The position numbers and the translations under genes were made by a program. This document shows positions 37,039-46,320 of a DNA stretch of 64,000 bases, piece by piece; position 1 is the first letter of the stretch; every line of letters begins with the position of its first letter. This stretch comes from Sulfuriferula sp. (GTDB taxonomy: Bacteria > Pseudomonadota > Gammaproteobacteria > Burkholderiales > Sulfuriferulaceae): contig JARLJL010000013.1 in the NCBI GenBank assembly GCA_031291235.1, positions 1 to 64,000 of the forward strand, written 5' to 3'. Under the pieces are notes generated by a model. It did no database searches. It was not told where the DNA came from and saw nothing but the letters and a program-made list of their open reading frames with translations.

Positions 37039-37569
37039 TTGATCAAGAAAAACTGGCTGGCGTTCGTTTTGGCATTTGTGTTACCGATACTGATCACATT
37101 CTGGTGGTGGGGCGGATTTAATCACGCCAACATACAGGAAGTGCAAAGCGAACCCTTGCATTACGCGTATACCGAATATTACGGCGACTACGGCAATCTG
37201 ACCGGCGTGCAGCAAAAAGTATTTGCCGCGCTGCGCGCCCAGAAAATCGAGCCGGGCAAATCGATCACCATACTCTACGCCGACCCGCGCACGACCAAGA
37301 AACACGATCAGCATGCGCGTATCGGCTACCTGATTCCGCTCACAGCGCAGGTCAAGGCACCGATCCAGATCGACGACCTGCCTGCCAGACCGGTGCTGCG
37401 TACCGAAGTACAAGCCAGCATGCTGCTGGCGCCGGGCATGGCTTATCAAGCCTTGCACGAATACCTGAAGCCGAAGGGCAAAGACATTAAAATGCCATCG
37501 GTAGAAATCTATACCGCAGGCACATCCATTAGCCAAATGGGAACCTTGACTGTGGATACGCCTAACTGA
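37039..37569 (+). CDS. Membrane-anchored GyrI/SOUL-like ligand-binding protein
   Basis: 176 residues starting at a TTG codon (37039) after GGGAAG; no ATG lies nearby in frame. One N-terminal helix (WLAFVLAFVLPILITFWWW) anchors a domain whose pattern (YYGDYGNLTGVQQKVFAAL ... ILYADPRTTKKHDQHARIGYLIP ... EVYTAG-like end) fits the GyrI-like small-molecule-binding fold. No DNA-binding part is fused. Ligand and role are unknown. It lies 14 bases before the CobD/CbiB-like gene. Confidence 0.65.
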   Translation: MIKKNWLAFVLAFVLPILITFWWWGGFNHANIQEVQSEPLHYAYTEYYGDYGNLTGVQQKVFAALRAQKIEPGKSITILYADPRTTKKHDQHARIGYLIPLTAQVKAPIQIDDLPARPVLRTEVQASMLLAPGMAYQALHEYLKPKGKDIKMPSVEIYTAGTSISQMGTLTVDTPN

Positions 37570-37583
37570 CACGAGCCGGGGCG

Positions 37584-38498
37584 ATGACATTTTTTGCCAT
37601 ATTAGCCGCCATACTGCTGGAACACTTCCATCCGCTGCCGCAGCCGTGGTCGCCCAAACTTGCGCGCCCGTTACAATATCTGGCGCACCACCTCAATGCC
37701 GGCGCACACCAGCATGGCATTTTCGCCTGGATGCTCGCCGTCCTTCCGATATTGCTGATCACCGGCGCAATTTATTTTGCGCTGAGCGCAGTCAGCTTGT
37801 GGCTGGCGTGGCTCTGGAACATCGCCGTACTTTACCTCAGCATACGTTTCAAATCCTGTACTCTGGCAGCAGAATCCGTTAATCAGGCGCTTGCCGAAAA
37901 CGACATGGCGCGCGCGCAAAATCTGTACACGGCATGGCGCGGCGGCGATCAGTCACCTGCCGTTGCCGACGACTTGCTGCGTGCTTCTATCGAAGGCTTG
38001 TTCAGCGACGCGCTGCGGCATTTGCTGGGCGTGATTTTCTGGTTCGTATTGCTCGCTCCGCTAGGCCCGGTCGGCGCCGTGCTATACCGCTTGACCGACA
38101 GCATTGCCGGTCAATGGAAAACTGGCGCGCTCGGCGAATTCGCCCATTTCGCGCAACGCATGATGCATATACTGGATTGGCTGCCCACTCGCATTACGGC
38201 ATTGAGTTTTGCTGTTGCCGGCGATTTCGAAGACGCCGTCTATTGCTGGCGCAGCCAGGCAGCGGACTGGGCCGACCACAATCAGGGCATACTGCTCGCC
38301 AGCGCAGCAGGCGCACTGGGCGTCAAACTGGGCATGCCGCTCAACCTGAGCCGCGGCGAGATCTGGCGGCCCGAGCTGGGCCTGGGAGACGATGCCGACA
38401 GCAGCTATCTCAATAGCGCTATCAGCCTGAACTGGCGGGTACTGACTATCTGGTTATTGTTACTGCTGCTCATGGCGCTCGCCAAACAGGCCGGTTAA
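37584..38498 (+). CDS. CobD/CbiB-family membrane protein
   Basis: 304 residues with about five hydrophobic segments, the opening FFAILAAILLEHFHPLP and the core LGVIFWFVLLAPLGPVGAVLYRLTDS typical of the CobD/CbiB/AmpE superfamily. True CbiB attaches aminopropanol to cobyric acid, but no other cobalamin gene is nearby, so an AmpE-like or unknown role is equally possible. Its stop overlaps the start of the next gene (TAATG). Confidence 0.8.
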   Translation: MTFFAILAAILLEHFHPLPQPWSPKLARPLQYLAHHLNAGAHQHGIFAWMLAVLPILLITGAIYFALSAVSLWLAWLWNIAVLYLSIRFKSCTLAAESVNQALAENDMARAQNLYTAWRGGDQSPAVADDLLRASIEGLFSDALRHLLGVIFWFVLLAPLGPVGAVLYRLTDSIAGQWKTGALGEFAHFAQRMMHILDWLPTRITALSFAVAGDFEDAVYCWRSQAADWADHNQGILLASAAGALGVKLGMPLNLSRGEIWRPELGLGDDADSSYLNSAISLNWRVLTIWLLLLLLMALAKQAG

Positions 38499-39727
38499 TG
38501 CTTAATTTCATCTGGGCCGGATTTTTTCTGCTGGCATTCGGCTTTGCCGGATACAACTGGCTGGTACTGGGTCAAGCCGACAGCTACAGCCTGATCATGC
38601 AGGCGGCTTTTGCCGCCGCCAAAACGGCTTTCGAGATCGCACTTGGCCTGACCGGCATCATGGCGTTCTGGCTGGGCATCATGCGCGTCGGGGAACGCGC
38701 CGGTTTCCTGCAAGGACTGACCTGGCTGATGTCGCCGCTATTCCGCCGCCTGTTCCCGGACGTACCGCCGCACCACCCGGCGCTGGGTGCGATCACCATG
38801 AACATGGCAGCCAATATGCTGGGACTGGATAATGCAGCCACCCCTATCGGCATCAAGGCCATGCAGGAATTGCAGACGCTCAATCCGGACAAATCCACCG
38901 CTTCCAATGCCCAGATACTGTTTCTGGTCATCAACGCCTCGTCGGTCACCCTGCTGCCGGTTACCATTTTTACCTTCCGCGCGCAGGCCGGCGCGCACGA
39001 TCCCACCGATGTATTCATCCCCATCCTCATCGCCACATATTGCTCGACCATGGCGGGGCTGCTGGCGACGGCATTCTTTCAACGCATCAATCTGCTGGAC
39101 AAGGTGGTACTGGGCTATTTATCAGTCATCAGCGCAATGGTATTCGGGCTGACAGGCTATTTTGCCCAATTGCCGGCCAGCGAAATGCTGCGTCAATCCA
39201 GCCTGCTCAGCAATTTTCTGCTATTCGGCCTGATCGTCGCCTTTATCGGCGCGGCAGCGATACGCAAGGTCAATGCTTATGAAGCTTTTGTCGAAGGGGC
39301 GAAGGACGGTTTTCATACTGCCGTCACCATCATTCCCTATCTTGTCGCGATGCTGGTCGCTATTGCTGTATTTCGAGCCTGCGGTGCGTTAGACTTGGCA
39401 ATGAACGGCATTCGACATATCGTCACCGCATTCGGCTGGGACACCCGATTTGTAGACGCTCTGCCCACAGCCTTGATGAAACCGCTTTCGGGCAGCGGCT
39501 CACGTGCAATGATGATAGACACCATGCATGCCTTCGGTGCTGATTCTTTCGCCGGCCGACTTGCGTCCGTCATTCAGGGCAGCACCGAAACCACATTTTA
39601 CGTCCTTGCCGTCTATTTCGGCGCAGTCGGGATCCAGCGGGTGCGTCATGCCGTTACCTGCGGACTGATCGCCGACCTTGGAGGACTGGTCGCTGCCGTG
39701 GCAGTGACTTACTTATTTTTTGGCTGA
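38498..39727 (+). CDS. SpmA-SpmB fusion, nucleoside-recognition (Gate) domain protein
   Basis: A 409-residue membrane protein containing both halves of the spore maturation pair in one chain. The SpmA-like part spans about 1-200 (GERAGFLQGLTWLMSPLFRRLFPDVP, ITMNMAANMLGLDNAATP) and the SpmB-like part about 205-409 (PYLVAMLVAIAVFR, LMKPLSGSGSRAMM). Despite the name, such proteins are common in non-sporulating Gram-negative bacteria and are probably transporters of unknown substrate. Confidence 0.85.
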   Translation: MLNFIWAGFFLLAFGFAGYNWLVLGQADSYSLIMQAAFAAAKTAFEIALGLTGIMAFWLGIMRVGERAGFLQGLTWLMSPLFRRLFPDVPPHHPALGAITMNMAANMLGLDNAATPIGIKAMQELQTLNPDKSTASNAQILFLVINASSVTLLPVTIFTFRAQAGAHDPTDVFIPILIATYCSTMAGLLATAFFQRINLLDKVVLGYLSVISAMVFGLTGYFAQLPASEMLRQSSLLSNFLLFGLIVAFIGAAAIRKVNAYEAFVEGAKDGFHTAVTIIPYLVAMLVAIAVFRACGALDLAMNGIRHIVTAFGWDTRFVDALPTALMKPLSGSGSRAMMIDTMHAFGADSFAGRLASVIQGSTETTFYVLAVYFGAVGIQRVRHAVTCGLIADLGGLVAAVAVTYLFFG

Positions 39728-39733
39728 TTTTGC

Positions 39734-41218
39734 ATGAATGAATACACCACACTGGCTGCCGTCGATCTCGGTTCCAACAGTTTCAAACTGCAGGTTGCCC
39801 GGGTTGTAGACGACCAGATTTATCCGCTGGACGTGCTCAAGGAGCCGGTACGCCTGACTGCCGGCATCGGCGCCGACAAGCGTCTCGACAGCGACTCGCA
39901 GGCGCGCGGGCTAGCCTGCCTGAACCGCTTCAGCGAGCGCCTGCGCGGCTTGCCGCAAGGCGCAGTACGTTGCGTCGGCACCAGCGCGCTGCGCGTCGCG
40001 GAAAACGCCGAAGCTTTCCTGCAACAAGCCGAAGCCATCCTCGGCTACCCGATCGAAATCATTGCCGGACGCGAAGAAGCGCGCCTGGTCTACATCGGCG
40101 TTGCCCACAGCCTGCCGGCTGTCGAATACCCACGGCTCATCATCGATATCGGCGGCGGCTCCACCGAATGCGTCATCGGCGAAGGCATGACCCCGCAGCT
40201 GCTGGAAAGCCTGCATCTGGGCTGCGTCAATTTCACCCAGCGCTTTTTCGCAGACGGCCAGATCGGCAAGGACAATCTGGCCCAGGCCGTTATCGCCGCG
40301 CGCACTCAGGCTCAAACCATCGCCGCCAGTTACGCCGGAAAATGGCAGGAAGCCGTCGGTTCCAGCGGCACAGCCCGCGTCATCAGCGATGTGCTGATAC
40401 AGAACGGCTGGGCGGAACAAGGAATTACCCGCGACGGGCTGGCGCGTCTGCGCGAACAGATGATACTAATCGGCAACCAGAACAAACTCGAACTGGCTGG
40501 CATGAAAGCCGACCGCAAACCGGTATTCGCCGGCGGCGTTGCCGTCATGAGCGGCATTTTCGCCGAATTCGGCATCGAGCAAATGACCGTTGCCGACGGT
40601 GCATTGCGCGAGGGCGTACTGTACGATTTGCTGGGACGTTTCCATCATCACGACATGCGCGCCGCATCGGTCAACCAGTTCATGCGCCGCTATCATGTAG
40701 ATCACAAGCAGGCGCGCCGGGTGGCCGACGTGGCCGCGCAACTGTTCAAGCAAGTGGAGCACAAGCTTGCAGCCGCACATGAGTTGAGGCCTTATCTGCT
40801 GTGGGCGGCGCAATTACATGAAATCGGCATTTCCATCGCGCATTCCGGCTACCACAAGCACGGCGCCTACATACTGGCACATGCCGACATGCCGGGGTTC
40901 TCGCTGAAGGATCAGGCGCGCATTGCGACGTTGGTACGCACCCAGCGCGGCGGCCTGGACAAACTCGGCGGCACGACCCCCATACCTGCAACGCTGCAGC
41001 CGCTGGTACTGATCATGCGTCTGGCAGTGCTGTTCTGCCGTAGCCGCACCCAGATACAACTGGGCAGCTACAGCCTGAAACTCAATCCGGACGCCGCCCA
41101 ACTCGGCCTCAGCCAGGACTGGCTCGTTGCCAATCCGCTCACCGCTGCGGCACTATCCGACGAAAGCCGTGTCTGGAAACAGATAGGCTATAAATTTACC
41201 GTCAATGCTATTGCTTAA
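39734..41218 (+). CDS. ppx: Exopolyphosphatase
   Basis: 494 residues of the Ppx/GppA family, releasing phosphate from the end of polyphosphate. The ASKHA-type phosphate-binding motifs are AAVDLGSNSFKLQ near the N-terminus and IIDIGGGSTECVI near 140, with the catalytic Glu region around EEARLVYIGV. A C-terminal HD-like helical part follows, as in E. coli Ppx (513 aa). It starts six bases after the SpmAB-like gene. Confidence 0.93.
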   Translation: MNEYTTLAAVDLGSNSFKLQVARVVDDQIYPLDVLKEPVRLTAGIGADKRLDSDSQARGLACLNRFSERLRGLPQGAVRCVGTSALRVAENAEAFLQQAEAILGYPIEIIAGREEARLVYIGVAHSLPAVEYPRLIIDIGGGSTECVIGEGMTPQLLESLHLGCVNFTQRFFADGQIGKDNLAQAVIAARTQAQTIAASYAGKWQEAVGSSGTARVISDVLIQNGWAEQGITRDGLARLREQMILIGNQNKLELAGMKADRKPVFAGGVAVMSGIFAEFGIEQMTVADGALREGVLYDLLGRFHHHDMRAASVNQFMRRYHVDHKQARRVADVAAQLFKQVEHKLAAAHELRPYLLWAAQLHEIGISIAHSGYHKHGAYILAHADMPGFSLKDQARIATLVRTQRGGLDKLGGTTPIPATLQPLVLIMRLAVLFCRSRTQIQLGSYSLKLNPDAAQLGLSQDWLVANPLTAAALSDESRVWKQIGYKFTVNAIA

Positions 41219-41254
41219 TCCTGCCAACTTACCCGATTCACATCGTATCTATTT

Positions 41255-41929
41255 ATGAACTCTACCAATCAATCCATCAAAATCTGGGATTTGCCCACCC
41301 GACTATTTCACTGGAGTCTGGTCATCTGCTTTGCCGTTTCCTGGGCCAGCGCCGATCTGTTCGACGCGATGCAAGTGCATTTTTATGCCGGCTATGTCAT
41401 GCTGACGCTGGTGCTGTTCCGTCTCGCATGGGGGGTGCTGGGCAGCTCTACCGCGCGATTCTCGCAATTCCTCAGCGGACTGCGCGCCGTTTCGGCCTAT
41501 AGCAAGACTCTATTCAAACCGCGCCCTGGCGATTATATCGGCCACAACCCGCTGGGGGGCTGGGCAGTGATACTGATGTTAGGTTTACTGGCATTCCAGG
41601 CTGTCACCGGGCTGTTCTCCAATGACGATCTGCTGGCTAGCGGACCATTGGCGCATCTGATCAGCGGCGATCTCAGCGACACCATCAGCGACATTCATCA
41701 CGAAGCCTTCGATTATTTATTGGCGATTGCAGGTATCCATATCGCTGCTGTGCTGTTTTACCGCTTCTACAAACGCAGCAATCTGATCATCACAATGATT
41801 ACCGGGTATAAAACGCTGCCCAACACCATTCCTACCTCCGGTTTACGCTTTGTCACCAATTGGCGCGCACTGGGCTTATTCATGCTGATCGGCGCCGGCG
41901 TTGCCGCGTTGGTCATTTACAACACTTAA
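41255..41929 (+). CDS. Cytochrome b, COG3658/b561 type
   Basis: A 224-residue membrane cytochrome with IKIWDLPTRLFHWSLV at the N-terminus, further His residues in VHFYAGYVML, IHHEAFDYLL and GIHIAAVLFYRFYK, and an extra C-terminal helix. It resembles the b-type subunits that pair with periplasmic c-type cytochromes. A cytochrome c' lipoprotein gene lies 0.8 kb away on the other strand, which might be a partner (inference). Confidence 0.88.
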   Translation: MNSTNQSIKIWDLPTRLFHWSLVICFAVSWASADLFDAMQVHFYAGYVMLTLVLFRLAWGVLGSSTARFSQFLSGLRAVSAYSKTLFKPRPGDYIGHNPLGGWAVILMLGLLAFQAVTGLFSNDDLLASGPLAHLISGDLSDTISDIHHEAFDYLLAIAGIHIAAVLFYRFYKRSNLIITMITGYKTLPNTIPTSGLRFVTNWRALGLFMLIGAGVAALVIYNT

Positions 41930-41934
41930 TCTAC

Positions 41935-42501
41935 ATGGCTATCAAATCCACCATTTTCAAAGCCGCATTGCAGATCGCCAATATGGATCAGCATTATTAT
42001 CAGGATCATGCACTCACTATTGCGCGACACCCGTCCGAAACCGACGAACGCATGATGGTGCGCCTGCTGGCTTTCGCGTTACACGCCAACGATGCGCTGA
42101 GTTTCGGCAACGGCATCAGCAATGACGACGAGCCCGATCTGTGGCACAAGGATCTGACCGGGGCGATCGAAACCTGGATAGATGTCGGCATACCCGACGA
42201 AAAGATGGTGCGCAAAGCCTGCGGTCGCGCCAATCACGTGTACATTTACAGTTATGGCGGTCGCACTGCCGATATGTGGTGGGATCAGGTCAAAAGCAAA
42301 CTGGGGAAAATAGACAATCTGGGTATATACAATATCCCGGTGGAAACCAGCCGCGCCATGGCCAAATTGGCCGAGCGCAACATGCAGCTGAATTTCACCT
42401 TGCAGGAAGGGCAAATCTGGCTGGCCAACGCGAACGATGCCGTCGAAGTGACGCTGACCGCCGTCAAAACTCCGCTAAACCTGCATACCGCCGACTACTG
42501 A
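41935..42501 (+). CDS. yaeQ: YaeQ family protein
   Basis: 188 residues from the ATG at 41935 (MAIKSTIFKAALQIANMDQHYY); the in-frame ORF to 41860 lies inside the preceding gene. Conserved YaeQ features include HPSETDERMMVRLLAFAL, EPDLWHKDLTGAIETWIDVG and YGGRTADMWW. The fold is nuclease-like (PD-(D/E)XK), but function is not established. Its stop overlaps the convergent small gene by seven bases. Confidence 0.92.
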   Translation: MAIKSTIFKAALQIANMDQHYYQDHALTIARHPSETDERMMVRLLAFALHANDALSFGNGISNDDEPDLWHKDLTGAIETWIDVGIPDEKMVRKACGRANHVYIYSYGGRTADMWWDQVKSKLGKIDNLGIYNIPVETSRAMAKLAERNMQLNFTLQEGQIWLANANDAVEVTLTAVKTPLNLHTADY

Positions 42502-42728
42502 CCAAGCAGCTTGATTACCTGAGCGATATCGCCCTGCTGACCGGCGGCGGCAGGCTGATCGTCGAACTTATCGACGATAGCCGACACTACCAGCGATGCC
42601 GCAGTCGCCAGCACGAACACCAGAATGTTACGCGTCATGCCATGATTGATGTCGTGCTCGTCGAGATAGCGTTTGATCCAGAATGCAGCGGCAAAAAACG
42701 CCAGCGTGGACAGGACGAAATCAAGCAT
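42495..42728 (-). CDS. Small two-helix membrane protein
   Basis: Seventy-seven residues with two hydrophobic segments (VLSTLAFFAAAFWI and NILVFVLATAASLVVSAIV) separated by a charged loop (KRYLDEHDINHGM). No family recognised. It lies 15 bases downstream of the cytochrome c' gene on the same strand, so the two may be co-transcribed. Confidence 0.55.
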   Translation of the reverse strand: MLDFVLSTLAFFAAAFWIKRYLDEHDINHGMTRNILVFVLATAASLVVSAIVDKFDDQPAAAGQQGDIAQVIKLLGQ

Positions 42729-42743
42729 GTAACGACATGGCGC

Positions 42744-43205
42744 CTAGTGAGGAATACCGCGGAATTGCTGGTGGCAGGATTTGCAACTGTCCTCGACCGC
42801 AGCAAAATCACGGTGAATCGCGTCGAAATCGCCCGTCTTGGCAGTCGCATTCAACTTGGCAGCAGCATCGATAAATTTTTGCTGCGCCTGTTTGAATTCC
42901 ACCGGCTTATCCCATACATCGGGCTTGGCCCGGGTCGGTGAATAATTACTGTCAGGACCGAAATATTGCCACGGCTGGGTGCTCAAGGTCTGCAATTTGC
43001 TTGCATATTGCAAAAATTCGGCCTGATCATAGGGATTGCGGCCGCGCATCACCAGTCCCATAGGCTCAAATGAACGCAGAATTTCCTTGAATATCAGTTT
43101 GCGCTTGGTGGCCGGCTGGCCTTTATGGGTATCCACATCGTTATGTCCGCACGATGCCAGCAACAGGCAGGCAAGCAACACTAACGGCAATCTTCTAATC
43201 ATCAT
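42744..43205 (-). CDS. Cytochrome c' family lipoprotein
   Basis: 153 residues. The N-terminus ends in a lipobox (LLLASC), so the mature protein should be lipid-anchored in the periplasm. The C-terminus has CKSCHQQFR (Cys141, Cys144, His145), the cytochrome c' signature with the haem at the C-terminal end of a four-helix bundle. Cytochromes c' bind NO and CO and may protect against NO or pass electrons. AAGGA precedes two adjacent ATGs. The 162 bases before the next gene hold nothing recognised. Confidence 0.85.
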   Translation of the reverse strand: MMIRRLPLVLLACLLLASCGHNDVDTHKGQPATKRKLIFKEILRSFEPMGLVMRGRNPYDQAEFLQYASKLQTLSTQPWQYFGPDSNYSPTRAKPDVWDKPVEFKQAQQKFIDAAAKLNATAKTGDFDAIHRDFAAVEDSCKSCHQQFRGIPH

Positions 43206-43367
43206 TTTCCTTCAAAATTAATTCATTAGCGTTTTATGATGCCACCGCCCGACTGACATCATGCTGACCAGCCGCTACTCGATAACGCCATACCAGCCAC
43301 AATAATAATGGGCTGATGCTACAATCCGGCTATCACATTCACGTATACGTCCCCTGCGAATTATCTC

Positions 43368-45329
43368 ATGGATTACACACCGGAATTCCTTGAACGCGCA
43401 CTAAAACGTATGGCTTGCGAGCCGACGGACAACGACGGCACATTAATTCGGCGCATATTTTTTCTGTTAAGGCCACAACGCAAAGGCGACACTGAAACTG
43501 CAGCCCGCCACCTCGCCGACCTGCTCGGGCTGATCGAGCGCAATCACGAATATGCCGCCGGCTTGCGCGAACACCTGCTGGCGTTGCTCGGCAACAAACA
43601 GATCGGCGAACTGCTGATGTCGGCCGGCATCCTGCCGACACACGGCTTTGCCAGCGAGCTCTCGCGTCGCATCCGCTACAAGCTGTTGCCGCCTTTAATC
43701 CAGAGCGACTCATTGCGCGACTGGCTGGACACGACACTTGCAACGGACGACGGCGACTGGATCAGCGGTGCCGACCCGACGTTATGGCAGCGCCTGCTTA
43801 TCGCGCTCGAATTCGATCCGCAGCATCCCGCCATTGCACAATTGGCTGTGGATTACCGCGAAGCCATCAACGGTCTGTCGCACCGCGTTGCCGCAGCAGG
43901 GCTGGAACCGGAGCTGCTGGAAGTCGATCCGGCACTGCAGCGCCACGCCTCGCCATTCCTCGCCCAGCACGAAGAAATCGCGCACCAGATACTCAATTCG
44001 TCCGCGACAGCAGACATTGCGCACGCGCAGGTACTTATCGGCCAATGTCATGATGTCCTCGATCGTATCGCCCGCAATGCGGCCAGCCAAGGTACCAGTA
44101 TCGAACTGACGCATGTACGCGTACGCCTGCAGCAGCAGCTGAACAGACTGAATTTGCTGCTGCGCATACTGCAGGCAGGCGAACTGGATCAATTCGATCT
44201 GATCATTGCATTATTCGTCAAGCTGAGCTGCAGCTCGCGCGAACGTTACAGCGTGCGGCAGCTGTTGCGCAGCACCACCCAGCAACTCGCCTACCAGATC
44301 ACCCAGCATGCCGGACACGCGGGAGAGCATTACGTAGCCGAAAACCGGGCAGCGCTATTTGCCATGTTCCGTTCGGCATCCGGCGCAGGCATCATCATTG
44401 CCGGCATGGCCCTGCTCAAAATCCTCATTGGCCAATCGCACTTCCTGCCGTTGCAGGAAGCTGCGCTGATCAGTCTCAATTACGCGTTCGGTTTCGTGCT
44501 GGTGTATATGCTCGGCTTGACCATCGCCACCAAACAGCCGGCCATGACCGCAAGCTGGATGGCGCAAATGCTGTCGCAACTGCGCACCGAAGCCAGCCAG
44601 TTCAAGGCGCTGCAATCCTTTATCGGCCAGGTATTCCGCAGCCAGCTGATGGCTATACTGGGCAATCTGACTTTTGCTTTCGCCACGGCACTGGGTTTCA
44701 TCAGTCTGGCGGAACACTTTTTGCACTGGCAGCCGATTTCCCAGGCCAAGGCACTGAGCCTGCTGGGCGAGGTTTCGCTGATCGCGCCGATGAACTGGCT
44801 ATACGCCGCCATTGCCGCTGTCGGCCTGTTTTTGTCCGGCGTCGTCAGCGGCTATTACGACAACAAGAACATTTACGAAAAAATCCCGCAACGTCTTGTT
44901 ATGCTGACATGGCCGACGCGTATTCTGGGCGGGCAGTTATGGCGTGCCGTGACCCGCTACATCGAACAGCATCTGGGTGCACTCGCCGGCAATTTCTTCT
45001 TCGGCCTGTATCTGGGGCTGGTAGCCGCGTTCGGTCATCTGTCCGGGCTGCCGCTCGACATCCGCCACATTGCCTTCGGCGCAGCCAATCTGGCCTATGC
45101 CCTATTCGCGCTCGGCTGGCATGCCGGCTGGGTGAATATAACGTTGGGCGCGCTGGGCGTACTGGCGATAGGCTTCATCAACCTGACGGTCAGTTTCTCG
45201 CTGGCTTTTTATCTGGCATTACGCGCATCGCGCATGTCGCATCAGGACGCACGTCGCTGGCTGATACGCTCCGTCACGGACATGCTCGCCGCACCCTGGC
45301 GCTTTGTCATCCGCATGTTCAGGCCTTGA
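43368..45329 (+). CDS. COG4389 membrane protein (so-called site-specific recombinase Gcr)
   Basis: 653 residues. The N-terminal half is helical and soluble-looking; the C-terminal half has about six membrane helices (around 325-350, 360-380, 420-450, 475-500, 535-560, 575-620). It matches the family long labelled site-specific recombinase in Neisseria and other Betaproteobacteria, but it has no recombinase catalytic motif and looks like an envelope protein. It should not be read as a mobile element. Function unknown. Confidence 0.75.
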   Translation: MDYTPEFLERALKRMACEPTDNDGTLIRRIFFLLRPQRKGDTETAARHLADLLGLIERNHEYAAGLREHLLALLGNKQIGELLMSAGILPTHGFASELSRRIRYKLLPPLIQSDSLRDWLDTTLATDDGDWISGADPTLWQRLLIALEFDPQHPAIAQLAVDYREAINGLSHRVAAAGLEPELLEVDPALQRHASPFLAQHEEIAHQILNSSATADIAHAQVLIGQCHDVLDRIARNAASQGTSIELTHVRVRLQQQLNRLNLLLRILQAGELDQFDLIIALFVKLSCSSRERYSVRQLLRSTTQQLAYQITQHAGHAGEHYVAENRAALFAMFRSASGAGIIIAGMALLKILIGQSHFLPLQEAALISLNYAFGFVLVYMLGLTIATKQPAMTASWMAQMLSQLRTEASQFKALQSFIGQVFRSQLMAILGNLTFAFATALGFISLAEHFLHWQPISQAKALSLLGEVSLIAPMNWLYAAIAAVGLFLSGVVSGYYDNKNIYEKIPQRLVMLTWPTRILGGQLWRAVTRYIEQHLGALAGNFFFGLYLGLVAAFGHLSGLPLDIRHIAFGAANLAYALFALGWHAGWVNITLGALGVLAIGFINLTVSFSLAFYLALRASRMSHQDARRWLIRSVTDMLAAPWRFVIRMFRP

Positions 45330-45406
45330 TATTCAACGAAATGCCCTAAAATTAGCATGGCTTAATGTACAATAACGCAATATTCAACTTTTCAGGAGTG
45401 TTCGCT

Positions 45407-45658
45407 ATGCCTATCTATGCATATAAATGCGCTGCCTGCGGTTTCGAGCAGGATGTGATGCAAAAAATGGCAGACGCCGAATTAAGCGTCTGCCCGCAAT
45501 GTAACAAGGAAAGCTTCAGCAAGCAGTTGACCGCGGCCGGATTTCAGCTCAAGGGCAACGGCTATTACGCGACCGACTTCAAAAACGCCAGCCCCGCCAA
45601 ACCGGAGGCTGCACCGTCTCCGGCCTGCGGCACCGGCGCATGCCCGGCTTGCGTTTAA
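45407..45658 (+). CDS. FmdB-family zinc ribbon protein
   Basis: Eighty-three residues with MPIYAYKCAACGFEQDVMQKM, the FmdB start, two CxxC pairs (CAAC and CPQC) for zinc, and a Pro/Ala tail ending in further cysteines (CGTGACPACV). FmdB proteins are putative regulators. The ATG at 45407 follows AGGAG. It begins the conserved betaproteobacterial run fmdB-DUF502-aspS. Confidence 0.9.
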   Translation: MPIYAYKCAACGFEQDVMQKMADAELSVCPQCNKESFSKQLTAAGFQLKGNGYYATDFKNASPAKPEAAPSPACGTGACPACV

Positions 45659-45684
45659 CCGACAAACACGACAATCGAGTCTAC

Positions 45685-46296
45685 ATGAAACGCTATTTCA
45701 TCACCGGCCTGCTGATCTGGGTACCCTTGGGCATCACTATCTGGGCGCTCAACCTGATCATCTCCACGCTGGATCAAAGCCTGCTGCTGCTGCCTATGCA
45801 GTGGCGGCCGGAAGCATGGCTGGGGATGAGAGTGCCGGGGCTGGGCGTTATTTTGACCATCGCCGTGATACTGCTCAGCGGTCTGGTTACCGCCAACATG
45901 CTGGGACAGCGCCTGCTCAGATTCTGGGAATCGCTGCTATCGCGCATTCCTGTGGTCAAGTCGATTTACTACAGCGTCAAGCAGGTATCGGACTCGCTGT
46001 TTTCCGGTAACGGCGATGCATTCCGTAAGGTATTGCTGGTGCGCTATCCGCATCCGCAGGCCTGGTCGATCGCATTTCAAACCAACCTGCCCGGCGAAGT
46101 CGGCCGACACCTGGACGACGAACACGTTGCCGTCTTTATTCCTACCACCCCCAGCCCGGTAAACGGCTTCTATTTCTTCGTCAAGAAAAGCGAAACCGTA
46201 GAACTCGATATCAGCGTCGATTCGGCGTTAAAGTATATCGTCTCCATGGGCGTAGTCAGCTCTCCGGACAAATCCGCCGTTCCTGCTCATTCATAA
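45685..46296 (+). CDS. DUF502 membrane protein
   Basis: 203 residues with two membrane helices (about 4-26 and 52-74) and a conserved cytoplasmic region: RIPVVKSIYYSVKQVSDSLF and VFIPTTPSPVNGFYFFVKK are hallmarks of the DUF502 family. Function unknown. The ATG at 45685 is chosen over an in-frame extension to 45640 that overlaps fmdB. Confidence 0.9.
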   Translation: MKRYFITGLLIWVPLGITIWALNLIISTLDQSLLLLPMQWRPEAWLGMRVPGLGVILTIAVILLSGLVTANMLGQRLLRFWESLLSRIPVVKSIYYSVKQVSDSLFSGNGDAFRKVLLVRYPHPQAWSIAFQTNLPGEVGRHLDDEHVAVFIPTTPSPVNGFYFFVKKSETVELDISVDSALKYIVSMGVVSSPDKSAVPAHS

Positions 46297-46320
46297 CATT
46301 TAATCATTTTCATAATCAAC

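Noticed and set aside
37584-38498. Cobalamin biosynthesis locus
   Set aside because: Only one CobD/CbiB-like gene is present with no other cob/cbi genes, so the pathway is not supported here.
38498-39727. Evidence for sporulation
   Set aside because: SpmA/SpmB-like proteins are common in bacteria that do not form spores, and no other sporulation genes are present.
43368-45329. Site-specific recombinase, hence a mobile element
   Set aside because: The family name is historical; the protein has membrane helices and no recombinase catalytic motif, and no repeats or att-like sites flank it.
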